A stretch of 64,000 nt of DNA, from positions 1 to 64,000 of the forward strand of contig JAZUNN010000034.1 of NCBI GenBank assembly GCA_045604155.1, in the 5' to 3' direction. Below, piece after piece: positions 30,863 through 39,927 of this stretch. Every line of letters starts with the position of its first letter. Within the stretch, counting starts at the first letter, position 1. The stretch is from JAISGQ01 sp045604155 (GTDB lineage Bacteria > Bacillota > Clostridia > Oscillospirales > Acutalibacteraceae). Made by a program: the position numbers and the translations under genes. The notes under the pieces were generated by a model. It did not search any database. It saw nothing but the letters and a program-made list of their open reading frames with translations, and was not told the origin of the DNA.

Positions 30863-31626
30863 TATGAGTTCCTCCCCATAACACGGTCGATTCCTCGCTG
30901 GATTGCAATATCCCAGAAGCCCCATTCATGACCTGCGCCTGCCTGCTCAAAGGTATAGTCAACTCTGTTCTGATCGAAAACGTCCTTTAAGCGGAGATTC
31001 TGCTCGAAATAGCGGTCATTTTTGCCGCAGGCAATATAGAACTTAGGGCAGATATTTACGAAATTGCGGTTGTCGGCAACAAGTCGATATACGTCAAGGG
31101 TTTTGGGAACATTCAGCTTTTCGCCGATTATTCCTCTCCAGAGTGCCTCGTCGCCATTCTGACAGTCGGCAAGAATCTGCTGCTCGATATCGCACATTGC
31201 TCCGATTGCAATGCAGCCTGCAAAACGCTCACTTCTGAGAAGTGCGCAGCGCAGCGCACCGTAGCCGCCCATGGAAACTCCGCCCACGAAGGTATCTTCA
31301 CGACGGAAAGACAGACGGAACATCTGCCCCATAAGCTTGGGCAGTTCATCGGAAATGAAATCAAAATAATTCTTTCCGTTTGCCATGTTTATATAATTGC
31401 TCAGTCCCGCATCCGGCATGATAACAGCCAGTCCCCGGGAAACAGCATATCTTTCAATATTGCTTCTGTAAAGCCATGTGTGTGCATCGTCGGTTCTGCC
31501 GTGAAGAAGGTAAAGGGTAGGGAATCCGCTTTCCGGTGCCTTCTTCTGGTCGTGAGGCAGTATTGCGGTAAAGGACACATGTCTGCCAAGAGATGCCGAC
31601 AGCACACTTCCGCTTATAACTGACAT
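30862..31626 (-). CDS. Alpha/beta-hydrolase esterase (EstA/esterase D type)
   Basis: A 254-residue serine esterase. The oxyanion segment YLLHGRTDDAHTW lies near 40 and the nucleophile elbow GVSMGGYGA near 115. The acid residue is in ACGKNDRYF and the histidine in GAGHEWGFWD. This matches tributyrin/feruloyl/S-formylglutathione hydrolase-like proteins. There is no signal peptide, so it is cytoplasmic. The substrate is not set. It is translationally coupled to rarA. Confidence 0.88.
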   Translation of the reverse strand: MSVISGSVLSASLGRHVSFTAILPHDQKKAPESGFPTLYLLHGRTDDAHTWLYRSNIERYAVSRGLAVIMPDAGLSNYINMANGKNYFDFISDELPKLMGQMFRLSFRREDTFVGGVSMGGYGALRCALLRSERFAGCIAIGAMCDIEQQILADCQNGDEALWRGIIGEKLNVPKTLDVYRLVADNRNFVNICPKFYIACGKNDRYFEQNLRLKDVFDQNRVDYTFEQAGAGHEWGFWDIAIQRGIDRVMGRNS

Positions 31627-31662
31627 ATAATCACACTCCGTAGTTTTATGTTCTTATTCTAA

Positions 31663-31695
31663 CATAGCAACAAGGTATGAAGCCTTGTTGCTATG
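31663..31695. repeat. Long perfect hairpin upstream of the esterase gene
   Basis: A 13-bp perfect stem (CATAGCAACAAGG and complement) with a seven-base loop, 37 bases before the esterase ATG. Neither side carries a T-run. It may be a leader hairpin or a protein-binding site. Confidence 0.6.
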
Positions 31696-31738
31696 CTGAG
31701 ATTATAAATAAATTCAATCCAGGCTGCACTCCTATAAA

Positions 31739-31913
31739 GTCATCCTACGGATGACCATGGGAACCCCCGCCGAGGGTTCCCATCATAAAACAGTCCACCG
31801 GACTGTTTTATTGCCCTCCTGCGGTGATGTATGCGCATGGAATTTCGCTCTCTGCGGAGAGCGACCAAGGGACTCTGTCCCTTGGATCTCTGCCAAAGGA
31901 TATTATCCTTTGG
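31739..31913. repeat. Array of six short-loop hairpins between glyA and the esterase
   Basis: Six perfect inverted repeats follow one another: 31739-31755 (7 bp, 3-base loop), 31757-31783 (10 bp, loop 7), 31787-31809 (10 bp, loop 3), 31846-31863 (7 bp, loop 4), 31865-31885 (9 bp, loop 3) and 31893-31913 (9 bp, loop 3). Stems differ from each other in sequence. There is no coding frame. The whole gap 31627-31928 holds only this array and the 13-bp hairpin. Confidence 0.75.
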
Positions 31914-31928
31914 AATCCATTGTTTTAT

Positions 31929-33182
31929 TTACTGGTAAAGGGGATACTTCTCAAGAAGCTTTGTTACCTTCTCACGGATTTCGTCTGCCTTGTTGTCGAA
32001 GTCACGGATTGCCATGGTGATGCAGTCTGCGATGACTTCCATATCCTCTTCCTTGAGGCCTCTGGTGGTGACAGCAGGAGTACCGATTCTGATACCGCTG
32101 GTGATGAAGGGGCTGAGGGGCTCGTTGGGGATAGCATTCTTGTTGACGGTGATGTAAACCTCGTCAAGGTTGTGCTCAAGCTGCTTGCCGGTGATGCCTT
32201 CATCACGGAGGTCGAGAAGGATAAGATGGTTATCGGTACCGCCGGAAACCATCTTGACGCCGTTCTTCTCGAATGCCTTTGCCATTGCTGCCGCATTCTT
32301 TACGACCTGCTCGCCGTATTCCTTGAACTCAGGCTTCAGAGCTTCACCGAAGCAGACAGCCTTTGCTGCGATGATGTGCATGAGAGGACCGCCCTGAGTA
32401 CCGGGGAACATTGCCTTGTCGATTGCCTTTGCATATTCCTCACGGCAGAGGATCATACCGCCTCTGGGACCACGGAGGGTCTTGTGAGTGGTGGTGGTTA
32501 CTATATCAGCATAAGGAACGGGGCTCTGATGTACGCCTGCAGCAACAAGGCCTGCAATGTGAGCCATGTCAACCATGAAGAGAGCGTTGTGCTTCTTTGC
32601 GATCTGGGAGATGCGCTCAAAGTCGATTGCTCTGGGATATGCAGATGCACCTGCAACGATGAGCTTGGGCTTGTGCTCTTCTGCGAGTCTGTCAAGCTCC
32701 TCATAATCGATTCTGCCGGTTTCTGCGTCAACGCCGTAGGGTACGAAGTTGTAATACTTACCGGACATATTTACGGGTGAACCGTGGGTAAGATGTCCGC
32801 CCTCTGCAAGGCTCATGCCGAGTACGGTGTCGCCGGGCTGAAGAAGTGCGAAGTAAACGCCCAGGTTAGCCTGTGCACCGGAGTGAGGCTGAACATTTGC
32901 GTGCTCTGCGCCGAAAAGCTCGCAGGCTCTTTTTCTTGCGATCTCTTCAACAATGTCAACACACTGGCAGCCGCCGTAGTAACGCTTGCCGGGATAACCC
33001 TCAGCATACTTGTTGGTCAGTACGCTGCCCATTGCTGCCATAACAGCAGGGGTAACGATATTTTCAGATGCGATGAGCTCGAGGTTTCTTCTCTGACGTG
33101 CGAGCTCCTGACTCATTCCTTCTGCTACCTCTGCGTCATAGGCAGAGATAAAGCCTATAGAGTCGATCATGTCCTTGTACAT
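31929..33182 (-). CDS. glyA: Serine hydroxymethyltransferase
   Basis: PLP enzyme interconverting serine and glycine and feeding one-carbon units to tetrahydrofolate. Length is 417 residues. SENIVTPAVMAAMGSVLTNK is near residues 38-57, and the PLP lysine is in TTTTHKTLRGPRGG near 230. The protein has an N-terminal extension of about ten residues before the usual start, so a slightly later start is possible. It has its own extended -10 promoter. No ordinary terminator follows; the hairpin array lies directly downstream. Confidence 0.97.
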   Translation of the reverse strand: MYKDMIDSIGFISAYDAEVAEGMSQELARQRRNLELIASENIVTPAVMAAMGSVLTNKYAEGYPGKRYYGGCQCVDIVEEIARKRACELFGAEHANVQPHSGAQANLGVYFALLQPGDTVLGMSLAEGGHLTHGSPVNMSGKYYNFVPYGVDAETGRIDYEELDRLAEEHKPKLIVAGASAYPRAIDFERISQIAKKHNALFMVDMAHIAGLVAAGVHQSPVPYADIVTTTTHKTLRGPRGGMILCREEYAKAIDKAMFPGTQGGPLMHIIAAKAVCFGEALKPEFKEYGEQVVKNAAAMAKAFEKNGVKMVSGGTDNHLILLDLRDEGITGKQLEHNLDEVYITVNKNAIPNEPLSPFITSGIRIGTPAVTTRGLKEEDMEVIADCITMAIRDFDNKADEIREKVTKLLEKYPLYQ

Positions 33183-33232
33183 TTTACCAGTCCCTTTCTT
33201 GTGCTTCTTTGTTTTTTCAGCAAATTACAGAT

Positions 33233-33261
33233 ATTTTAGCATATGCAGTTGTATATTTCAA
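33233..33261 (-). promoter_or_regulatory. Promoter of glyA
   Basis: TTGAAA (33256-33261), 17 bases, TAAAAT (33233-33238) on the minus strand, with TGC immediately before the -10 (extended -10). Confidence 0.75.
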
Positions 33262-33332
33262 TGAACAAACTATAAAAGATAGTATTTATGTACGTATAAA
33301 ATTTGTCCGTTTTAGCAATACACCTGTCCGTC

Positions 33333-34073
33333 CTACGAAAGCATGGCCTGTTTTGCCGCTGTCATGTAGGATGCATGGACTGCGGTGGCGGTTACGCACA
33401 GAACACGTTTTGCACCTGCTTCAATAAGTGCTTTTGCACATTCATTGAGGGTGCATCCTGTGGTGGTTACGTCATCGCACAGCAGCACCGTAAGTCCTGC
33501 AACACTCTCAGGTCGGTTCACTCTGAAGGCTCCGCTGACATTCACACGTCTTTCTGCTCTGTTCAGAGTGTGCTGTTTCCTGTTTGCTCTGGGCTTTGAA
33601 AGAACGCCTGACACGTATTTCAGCCCGAGGATTTTTGCTACGCTTCTGCCGAGAAGTGCGGCGTGGTTATAGCCTCTGTCCTTAAGATCAGACGAGTGCA
33701 TGGGCACGCCTGTGACCATGTCTATTTCCACACGTCTGAACTCCTGCTGCACAACAAGTGCCATTCGTCTTCCGAAAAACTCTGCGGTTTCGGCGGAGTT
33801 TTTGTATTTCAGTCTTTTCACTCCGTCACGGGCCGATCTTGTATACACAAAGGGAGATACGCACCGCTCGAAATAAAACTCCTCATTTTCACAGACGCAC
33901 TGGAACATTTCTCTGCCGCAGGTACGGCATACGGGAGTCCGGACTGTTACAAGCGTATCGGAACATCCCCCGCATATGCGCTCATTGGCGGCGATTATTC
34001 TGCCGCAGAGCGGGCATTTTCTCGGCAGCACCTGCTGCATTACCGATTCCTTTATTTTATCAAATATTCCCAT
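33333..34073 (-). CDS. ComF family phosphoribosyltransferase-like protein
   Basis: A 246-residue ComFC-like protein: an N-terminal double zinc ribbon (CPLCGR...CGGC, CRTCG...CVC), then a PRTase fold with VLLCDDVTTTGCTLNECA near 195. In Firmicutes ComFC works with DNA uptake; members elsewhere are annotated as amidophosphoribosyltransferases. It is 11 bases behind recD2 in one operon, which suits a DNA-processing role. Confidence 0.92.
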   Translation of the reverse strand: MGIFDKIKESVMQQVLPRKCPLCGRIIAANERICGGCSDTLVTVRTPVCRTCGREMFQCVCENEEFYFERCVSPFVYTRSARDGVKRLKYKNSAETAEFFGRRMALVVQQEFRRVEIDMVTGVPMHSSDLKDRGYNHAALLGRSVAKILGLKYVSGVLSKPRANRKQHTLNRAERRVNVSGAFRVNRPESVAGLTVLLCDDVTTTGCTLNECAKALIEAGAKRVLCVTATAVHASYMTAAKQAMLS

Positions 34074-34084
34074 ATTATCCCCCT

Positions 34085-36322
34085 TTATCCGAGGTCAAAT
34101 TCCTGTGTTATTCTCCGGTCCTCAAGAAAGACACGAAGTGCGGTGAATCGCCCGCTTTCACGGACATTTTTCACCATCTGTTCAATAACATATCTTTCGC
34201 CCACAAGAATAAGTATCTTTTTTGCTCTTGTTACGGCGGTATAAAGCAGATTGCGGTAGTAAAGCTGCTTCGGTCCCGGCATTACGGGCAGTATGACAGC
34301 TTCAAACTCACTTCCCTGGCTTTTGTGCACCGTCATGGCATAGGCATGTTCAATATCCTGCGCCATCTCAAGGTTGTAGGTTGCCACTCTGTCATCAAAG
34401 CGGATTCGGATATATTCGTCGGCTCGGTTTATTTCCTCGATCATTCCCACATCGCCGTTGAATACCCCTTTTCCCTCGCTGGCATCGGCACGGTACCATT
34501 CAACATCGTAGTTGTTCTTTACCTGCATCACCTTGTCACCCTCACGGTAGGTGATTGAGTTTATTTTTATTTCTCTGCGCTTTTCATGCTTAGGATTGAA
34601 CCGCTCGTGAAGGCATCTGTTGAGCTCATACACTCCGCAGACGCCTTTTTTGCCCGGACAGAGCACCTGGATATCCTTCAGCGGATCAAAGCCGTATGCC
34701 GCAGGAAGTCTGCGGTAGCAAAGATCTGTCACCGTTGCATTTACTGTATTTTCATTGCTCGATTCGATAAAGAAAAAGTCGCTGTTCTTAAGCCCCAGTT
34801 CAGGCATCTGGCCTTTGACTATCTTATGAGCAGAGCGCACTATTGCACTCTCCTGTGCCTGACGGAAAACTTCTGTAAGCTGTGCAACCGGCAGACAGCC
34901 TGAGTCGATAAGGTCTGCCATTACACTCCCTGCTCCGACGCTTGGAAGCTGGTCACTGTCGCCGACTAAGATAAGACGGCATTTTATATTGAGTGCTCTC
35001 AGCAGACTTTCAAAAAGCTGCACATCGAGCATTGAAACTTCGTCGATTATAAGTGCATCGCAGTCAAGCTGGTTTTTATCGTTGCGCTTGAACACGGGCT
35101 TGTCGTTTTCGCTCCATTCCACCTCAAGGAGGCGGTGTATTGTTTTTGCCTCTCTGCCCGTTATTTCTGTTATTCTTTTTGCCGCTCTTCCTGTGGGTGC
35201 GGCGATGGATACTATCTGTCCCGAGGCTTCGAGGGTTTCTATTATGGCGTTCAGGACGGTTGTCTTGCCTGTACCGGGGCCACCTGTCAGCACAAGAGCG
35301 CCTCGCTCCATTGCGGCATCTATTGCAGCCCGCTGCTGCTCATTGTAGCTTATTCCCGAAAGAGCTTCGCACAGTGCTACCTGCTGCTGATAGCCACGTA
35401 TGGGTCTTGGCGGATATTTTGAAAGGTGCATCAGGTGGGATGCACAGTATATTTCTGCGGCATACATATCGGGCAGGAATATGAAACGACGGTCGTCAAG
35501 GGTATCTGACATGAGCTCACGCTCTTCTATTGCCGTTTCCATGTACTGTTCCACAAGTTCCTGATCTACACCCAGAAGTTTTGATGCAACAGGACAGAGG
35601 CGGTCATAGGGAAGGCAGGTGTGGCCGTTGTATGTATTGTGCAGAAGGACATAATTTATTCCCGCAAGAATGCGGAATTCGTCCGTCTGAGAATAGTCCA
35701 TCTGCCTTGCCATATAGTCGACTCTCGGGAAGTCGATTCCCAGGTCTGAGTTGCAGAGCATATAGGGCGTGGCTCTTATGATGTCAAGGGATGATGCTCC
35801 CCATTTTTTCCACACCGATATTGCTTCTGTTGGCATGAGTCCGAGTTTTGTAAGCTCCAGCATGGCTTCACGCAGTCCTCGCTGGGATGCAAAGGATGTG
35901 CTGATATCATGGGCTTTGTTTTTGCTTATGCCCTTTATCTGAGCAAGCCTGTCAGGCTCGTTTTCTATTACTTCAAGGGATGAGTCGCCGAACATTTCAA
36001 CTATTTTTGTCGCTGTGACAGGACCTATTCCCTTTACTGCACCGGAAGACAGATAACGCAGTATTGCAGATGCCGTTGCAGGCAGATACCGCTCGCAGGT
36101 TTCCGCTTTGAACTGTTCCCCGTAAATGGCATGGCTCTGCCATGTGCCTGCCACCATGAGATGCTCACCTTCAAAAACCTCCGGCATGATGCCTACAACG
36201 GTATAAAGGTAGCCGTTTGACGAAAGTTCAAGTACGGTAAAGCAGGTGTCTTCTTTTCTGACGGTCACGTTTTCAACTGTGCCTTCCAGCAATTCAAGCT
36301 CCTGCTCGGTATTTTCACGCAC
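34085..36322 (-). CDS. recD2: RecD2-type DNA helicase
   Basis: 5'-3' SF1B helicase not bound to RecBC, 745 residues. An N-terminal OB and helix-hairpin-helix region comes first (GIGPVTATKIVEMFG, AQIKGISKNKAHDI). Walker A LTGGPGTGKTT is near 344, Walker B IIDEVSMLD near 420, and the C-terminal motif TVHKSQGSEFEAVI is present. The start is GTG at 36320-36322 after a G-rich site. It coexists with AddAB, as in Bacillus. Confidence 0.95.
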   Translation of the reverse strand: MRENTEQELELLEGTVENVTVRKEDTCFTVLELSSNGYLYTVVGIMPEVFEGEHLMVAGTWQSHAIYGEQFKAETCERYLPATASAILRYLSSGAVKGIGPVTATKIVEMFGDSSLEVIENEPDRLAQIKGISKNKAHDISTSFASQRGLREAMLELTKLGLMPTEAISVWKKWGASSLDIIRATPYMLCNSDLGIDFPRVDYMARQMDYSQTDEFRILAGINYVLLHNTYNGHTCLPYDRLCPVASKLLGVDQELVEQYMETAIEERELMSDTLDDRRFIFLPDMYAAEIYCASHLMHLSKYPPRPIRGYQQQVALCEALSGISYNEQQRAAIDAAMERGALVLTGGPGTGKTTVLNAIIETLEASGQIVSIAAPTGRAAKRITEITGREAKTIHRLLEVEWSENDKPVFKRNDKNQLDCDALIIDEVSMLDVQLFESLLRALNIKCRLILVGDSDQLPSVGAGSVMADLIDSGCLPVAQLTEVFRQAQESAIVRSAHKIVKGQMPELGLKNSDFFFIESSNENTVNATVTDLCYRRLPAAYGFDPLKDIQVLCPGKKGVCGVYELNRCLHERFNPKHEKRREIKINSITYREGDKVMQVKNNYDVEWYRADASEGKGVFNGDVGMIEEINRADEYIRIRFDDRVATYNLEMAQDIEHAYAMTVHKSQGSEFEAVILPVMPGPKQLYYRNLLYTAVTRAKKILILVGERYVIEQMVKNVRESGRFTALRVFLEDRRITQEFDLG

Positions 36323-36362
36323 CTGCCATACCCCCTTTTCTGAAATACATCTAATCTGAAAT

Positions 36363-36371
36363 ATTATAACA
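36363..36371 (-). promoter_or_regulatory. Extended -10 promoter of recD2-comF
   Basis: TGTTATAAT on the minus strand about 40 bases before the start codon; no convincing -35. Confidence 0.5.
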
Positions 36372-36500
36372 CAGTTTTCTTTTTATTGGTAGAAAAATGT
36401 TTAAATTGAAATAAAAAATTGTATTTTGGATTGATTGGAAACAGCGGAATCTGAAATCTGTCCTCTGCAATGGTGTTTTTTAGAATTTTAAAAATCTGAA

Positions 36501-36522
36501 AGCCCGCACTTTCGTGCGGGCT
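36501..36522 (-). terminator. Terminator after the capA-lipoprotein pair
   Basis: Nine-bp GC-rich stem AGCCCGCAC / GTGCGGGCT with a four-base loop, 20 bases after the lipoprotein stop; moderate T content follows. Confidence 0.7.
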
Positions 36523-36542
36523 GAGTTTATTTTTATAAAGCA

Positions 36543-37178
36543 TTATGAATCGGAATCTGTTTTGTAGTCAAAGGCTTTGATAAGCTCGTCAGTTTCTCTG
36601 CTGTACAGCTTGCCGCCTTCCGAATAAAAGTGTTTGTTGGCTTTATCACACACAATACTGACCACGGGATGATATACCGTTATGCTTCCGTCTTCGTTCA
36701 GCTGCGTATAATAGAAATCCATAGCGACCTTTTCGATTTCAGAAATGTTCTTCCCGAGTCTGAGAGTGAACACCACTTCCTCAACACTGTATTCACCATC
36801 AAACACCACACTTCCTTCCTCATCCCAGCAGCATATATTTTCTCCGTCGTACATATAGAAACAATCTGACCCTGATGCGATATATGAATATTCACCGCCG
36901 AGTTCAATGCAGAAAGGCGACGGTGCACCTGAGCCGACATAGCCTCCAAGCTGTGTCAGCGGCACTCCGTCATAGCTGTCAGGTATGGTTATTTCCATAT
37001 TTTCTTCATAATTATCGCAAGTATATAATCCCGCAAAACACTTATCTGCTTTTCTGCTGATCTCTATTGTCAGTCCGTCTGCCTTTGCTGTTTCATTGTA
37101 GAATATTGATGCATCACAGCCTGTAAAGAGAAGACACATAATTACAGCAGAAATACATAATGCTATTATCCTTTTCAT
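36543..37178 (-). CDS. Lipoprotein of unknown function
   Basis: A 211-residue predicted lipoprotein: a basic start, a hydrophobic segment and a lipobox LFTGC at about residue 21. The mature part has the motif ITIPDSYDGVPLTQLGG, similar in style to leucine-rich BspA-like surface proteins. There are several cysteines and no enzyme motif. It follows capA by 12 bases, so it likely works at the same surface. Confidence 0.75.
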   Translation of the reverse strand: MKRIIALCISAVIMCLLFTGCDASIFYNETAKADGLTIEISRKADKCFAGLYTCDNYEENMEITIPDSYDGVPLTQLGGYVGSGAPSPFCIELGGEYSYIASGSDCFYMYDGENICCWDEEGSVVFDGEYSVEEVVFTLRLGKNISEIEKVAMDFYYTQLNEDGSITVYHPVVSIVCDKANKHFYSEGGKLYSRETDELIKAFDYKTDSDS

Positions 37179-37190
37179 GTTTTGCTCCTT

Positions 37191-38666
37191 TCAGTTTATA
37201 CCGTGCCATGCAAGTTCGTCTATGCCGTATGGCAGCATTGCACTGCGCTCAAGTATCAGATCTATCACGTTCTGACCTTTTTTGCCGTATTGAAGTGAAG
37301 CTTTGTAATCATTTTTGCTGTTTCCGGAGGATGTTATATAGCAGGGCACTGCACTTATAGTGCACTCGCCTACTTCTCCGCCTTCAATGTCAAAGCAGGC
37401 TCTGAGTATCATTGATTCGGGGTAATTTGCCCTTGAGTTTCCGCCGAATGCAAAGTTGCCCAGGCTGTAGGCGATATAAACACCATTATATTTTTCTATT
37501 CCCTGCAGAATGTGGGGATGGTGACCAATTATCAGGTCTGCACCTGCATCAACAAGCTCATGGGCTGTTTCTATCTGCCACTCAGAGGGCTTTACTGCAC
37601 GTTCAACTCCCCAGTGAAGATTGACTGCAACAATGGTGCCCGGTGATTTATATTTCTTTATCTGTGCTTTGAGTGCAGTGAATTTACTCTGATTCTCTAT
37701 GTCTATACTGCTGGTTGCCAGCATAACAACCGACACATTTCCTCCATCGGTGCGCAGTGTGGTAACGCAGGGTTCACTTGCCCAGAAGGAGCTTATGCTT
37801 TCTGCATCGAGGTTTTTTACTGTGTCCTCAAAGCCCTTTTCGTAATAATCAAGGGAGTGGTTATTTGCAAGGGTCGCACACTCAACCGACGAGCCTGAAA
37901 GGATTTTTGCATATTCGGGTTTTCCCCGGAAATAGAACTGTTTATCTGCATGTGATCGGCTTTCCGTAAGAGTTCCTTCAAAATTAATAATCGTCATATC
38001 ATCTGCAGAAAAAACGCCTCGAACATTGTCAAAGGGATATGTTATACTTCCCGATTTTTCGTACACTGCAGGAAATCCCCCTGCTTTACTCTGTTCATTG
38101 AAGCAGGCAAACGTACAGTCACCTGCAAAGGAAAATACCGCTCTGTCGCTTTTCATCTGCTCCGCCGCCCAGCAGGATACCGCCGCCTGCTTTGCAGTTT
38201 TACTGTTGCTGTCGTAAAGTGATGCGATCAGCACATCAGAATTGCCTTTTCCCTCTTTGTAGGCGAGGATAGCCGAAAGAAGGTCCTGATATTCACTTTC
38301 GCTGTATTCGAGGTCTGAAAGCAGTGAATATGCTTCTTCCATAAGGTCACTGTCGCCTGCATTGACAGAAAGGTTATTTATTAAAGAAATTGTTCTTTCT
38401 CTGCATTCTTCTTCGGTGAGTTTTTCTTTAGGAGGCACTTCTGTCATTTCAGTTGAGCTTACGGGCTTTGTTTCCGTGCTCACAGATACACTGCTCTGCG
38501 TTTCTGTACTTTCGGGTATATCGGGAGCTGTATCAGCAAGCTTTGCTGCGGTATTATCCACGCATTTTGCAAGCTGCGGCAGCATATCAAGGTTATATGC
38601 CAGCATCGAGCCGAGAACAAGTATTGCCATGCACAATATGACCAGAAGAAATTTGAAAAATTTCAT
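37191..38666 (-). CDS. CapA family (PGA_cap) metallophosphatase-like protein
   Basis: A 491-residue protein with an N-terminal membrane anchor (about 4-26), a Ser/Thr/Glu-rich linker, then a CapA calcineurin-like domain. Visible are FSFAGDCTF near 195, NFEGTLT near 250, LANNHSLDYYEKGF near 280, VNLHWGVE and GHHPHILQGIE near 395-405, and AYSLGNFAFGG. In Bacillus CapA acts in poly-gamma-glutamate export, but no capBC partners are here, so the role may differ. It is extracytoplasmic. Confidence 0.88.
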   Translation of the reverse strand: MKFFKFLLVILCMAILVLGSMLAYNLDMLPQLAKCVDNTAAKLADTAPDIPESTETQSSVSVSTETKPVSSTEMTEVPPKEKLTEEECRERTISLINNLSVNAGDSDLMEEAYSLLSDLEYSESEYQDLLSAILAYKEGKGNSDVLIASLYDSNSKTAKQAAVSCWAAEQMKSDRAVFSFAGDCTFACFNEQSKAGGFPAVYEKSGSITYPFDNVRGVFSADDMTIINFEGTLTESRSHADKQFYFRGKPEYAKILSGSSVECATLANNHSLDYYEKGFEDTVKNLDAESISSFWASEPCVTTLRTDGGNVSVVMLATSSIDIENQSKFTALKAQIKKYKSPGTIVAVNLHWGVERAVKPSEWQIETAHELVDAGADLIIGHHPHILQGIEKYNGVYIAYSLGNFAFGGNSRANYPESMILRACFDIEGGEVGECTISAVPCYITSSGNSKNDYKASLQYGKKGQNVIDLILERSAMLPYGIDELAWHGIN

Positions 38667-38693
38667 ACGATCCCCTTTTTCCTCTTACTCAAA

Positions 38694-38723
38694 AGCCGCC
38701 CTTTTTATGAGAGCGGCCTTTTT
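38694..38723 (-). terminator. Terminator after the VanY-type peptidase gene
   Basis: Stem of about ten pairs with one bulge (AAGGCCGCTC and GGGCGGCTT) and a T-rich tail, seven bases past the stop codon. Confidence 0.65.
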
Positions 38724-38730
38724 ATCTTTC

Positions 38731-39801
38731 TTATTCCAGCGGATTGTTTCTTGCGTTTTCTTCGGCAGCAAGTCTTGCCTGCTCCTGAAGTCCAATGTAT
38801 TCCTCAAGGCAAAGACCATGCTCGTAAATATATTTTGCATGGTCAAGAGAATGCTCTGCCTCAATAAAGCGGAAATGCCACGGTTCGTAATTTATCTTTG
38901 TTAGTTCAACCTTGTCCGCTGGATATCTCAGAATAAATCCGTATCTGTGAGCATTTGCCGTAAGCCATTTTCCCTGTTTGCTCTTATGGAAGGAGTTCTG
39001 GGTTGTGTAATCGGTTGAAAAGTCTATGGCAAGTCCGCTCTGATGCTCGGAATGTCCCGGAAGATTGCGGGTTTTCAGTGCATTTTCCCTTGCCTGTTCT
39101 TCCGTCATTCCGTATTCACTCATGCGCTTCTTTATTGCCTTTTTAAGCAATTCATCCTGTTTCTTATAGCTGCGGTATGTACTTATAAGACGCAGTGAAC
39201 CGAGATCCTGCTTGAGATAATCCTCGTACAACGCTGCAAGGGCTTCTTCACATTCCGGTGTAAGCTTTGTTTCTTTATGTGCAGACGGAACACTTTTTCT
39301 TACATCCACAAGCTCCGGCACATAATTTTCACCTGCAGGATTATCAATATTCAGCAGAAATATTTCTTCATCATACCAATATGGCAGGTCACTGTCTGAA
39401 GGAATTTCCTTGCGTACCACTTCCACATTCATCACCGCAGTATCAGTTGCGGATATATCAGGGTAGGTTATCACAGCAGAAATGGTCGTACTTCCTGCTG
39501 ATATTCCTTTTACCGTACCGTCAGAACGTACTTCAGCGATGCTTTCGTCCTCTGATGTGAGCACCACTATACCCTTTTCTGCATTGTACAGTTCTGTACT
39601 TATACTGTCGCCTGCATAAACACGGCGGTTTTCCTTTGCAAAAGAGAACTCTTCAGGCTCTGCCATTGTCTTCAGCGCAGGAGGCTTTGCATACCATGAC
39701 GATATCATTACAGCCGCCACGAGAAGTGCAAATAAATCTGCAAAAATCATTATTTTTTTAATCAGAACAACATTTACTCTGCCATTGTTTTCGCTGCTCA
39801 T
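38731..39801 (-). CDS. D-alanyl-D-alanine carboxypeptidase (VanY family) with Ig-like domain
   Basis: A 356-residue cell-wall peptidase: one membrane helix (about 11-33), a Big2-like Ig domain around 60-135 (SIAEVRSDGTVKGISAGSTTISA), then VanY. The zinc ligands and catalytic residues are in GHSEHQSGLAIDF and EPWHFRF. It trims peptidoglycan stem peptides outside the membrane. The ATG at 39799-39801 has a GGTGA site, whereas the longer frame from 39846 does not. The gene has its own promoter and terminator. Confidence 0.92.
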   Translation of the reverse strand: MSSENNGRVNVVLIKKIMIFADLFALLVAAVMISSWYAKPPALKTMAEPEEFSFAKENRRVYAGDSISTELYNAEKGIVVLTSEDESIAEVRSDGTVKGISAGSTTISAVITYPDISATDTAVMNVEVVRKEIPSDSDLPYWYDEEIFLLNIDNPAGENYVPELVDVRKSVPSAHKETKLTPECEEALAALYEDYLKQDLGSLRLISTYRSYKKQDELLKKAIKKRMSEYGMTEEQARENALKTRNLPGHSEHQSGLAIDFSTDYTTQNSFHKSKQGKWLTANAHRYGFILRYPADKVELTKINYEPWHFRFIEAEHSLDHAKYIYEHGLCLEEYIGLQEQARLAAEENARNNPLE

Positions 39802-39834
39802 CAGTTCACCGCTTTTTATATTTCTATAGGTAAC

Positions 39835-39862
39835 ATTATATATCAAAATTTCTTTAAAACAA
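39835..39862 (-). promoter_or_regulatory. Promoter of the VanY-type peptidase gene
   Basis: TTGTTT (39857-39862), 16 bases, TATAAT (39835-39840) on the minus strand. Confidence 0.6.
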
Positions 39863-39885
39863 ATTAAAAAACAGTAACAAAATAA

Positions 39886-39913
39886 ACTCCCACAGATGGG
39901 AATCTGTGGGAGT
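39886..39913 (-). terminator. Terminator after the zinc-ribbon membrane protein gene
   Basis: Eleven-bp perfect stem ACTCCCACAGA and complement, six-base loop, followed by TTTATTTTG, 14 bases past the stop. Confidence 0.88.
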
Positions 39914-39927
39914 GAAAATCGATTTGA

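Noticed and set aside
31739..31913. Possible CRISPR array
   Set aside because: The hairpins differ from each other in sequence, there are no identical direct repeats with uniform spacers, and no cas genes are near.
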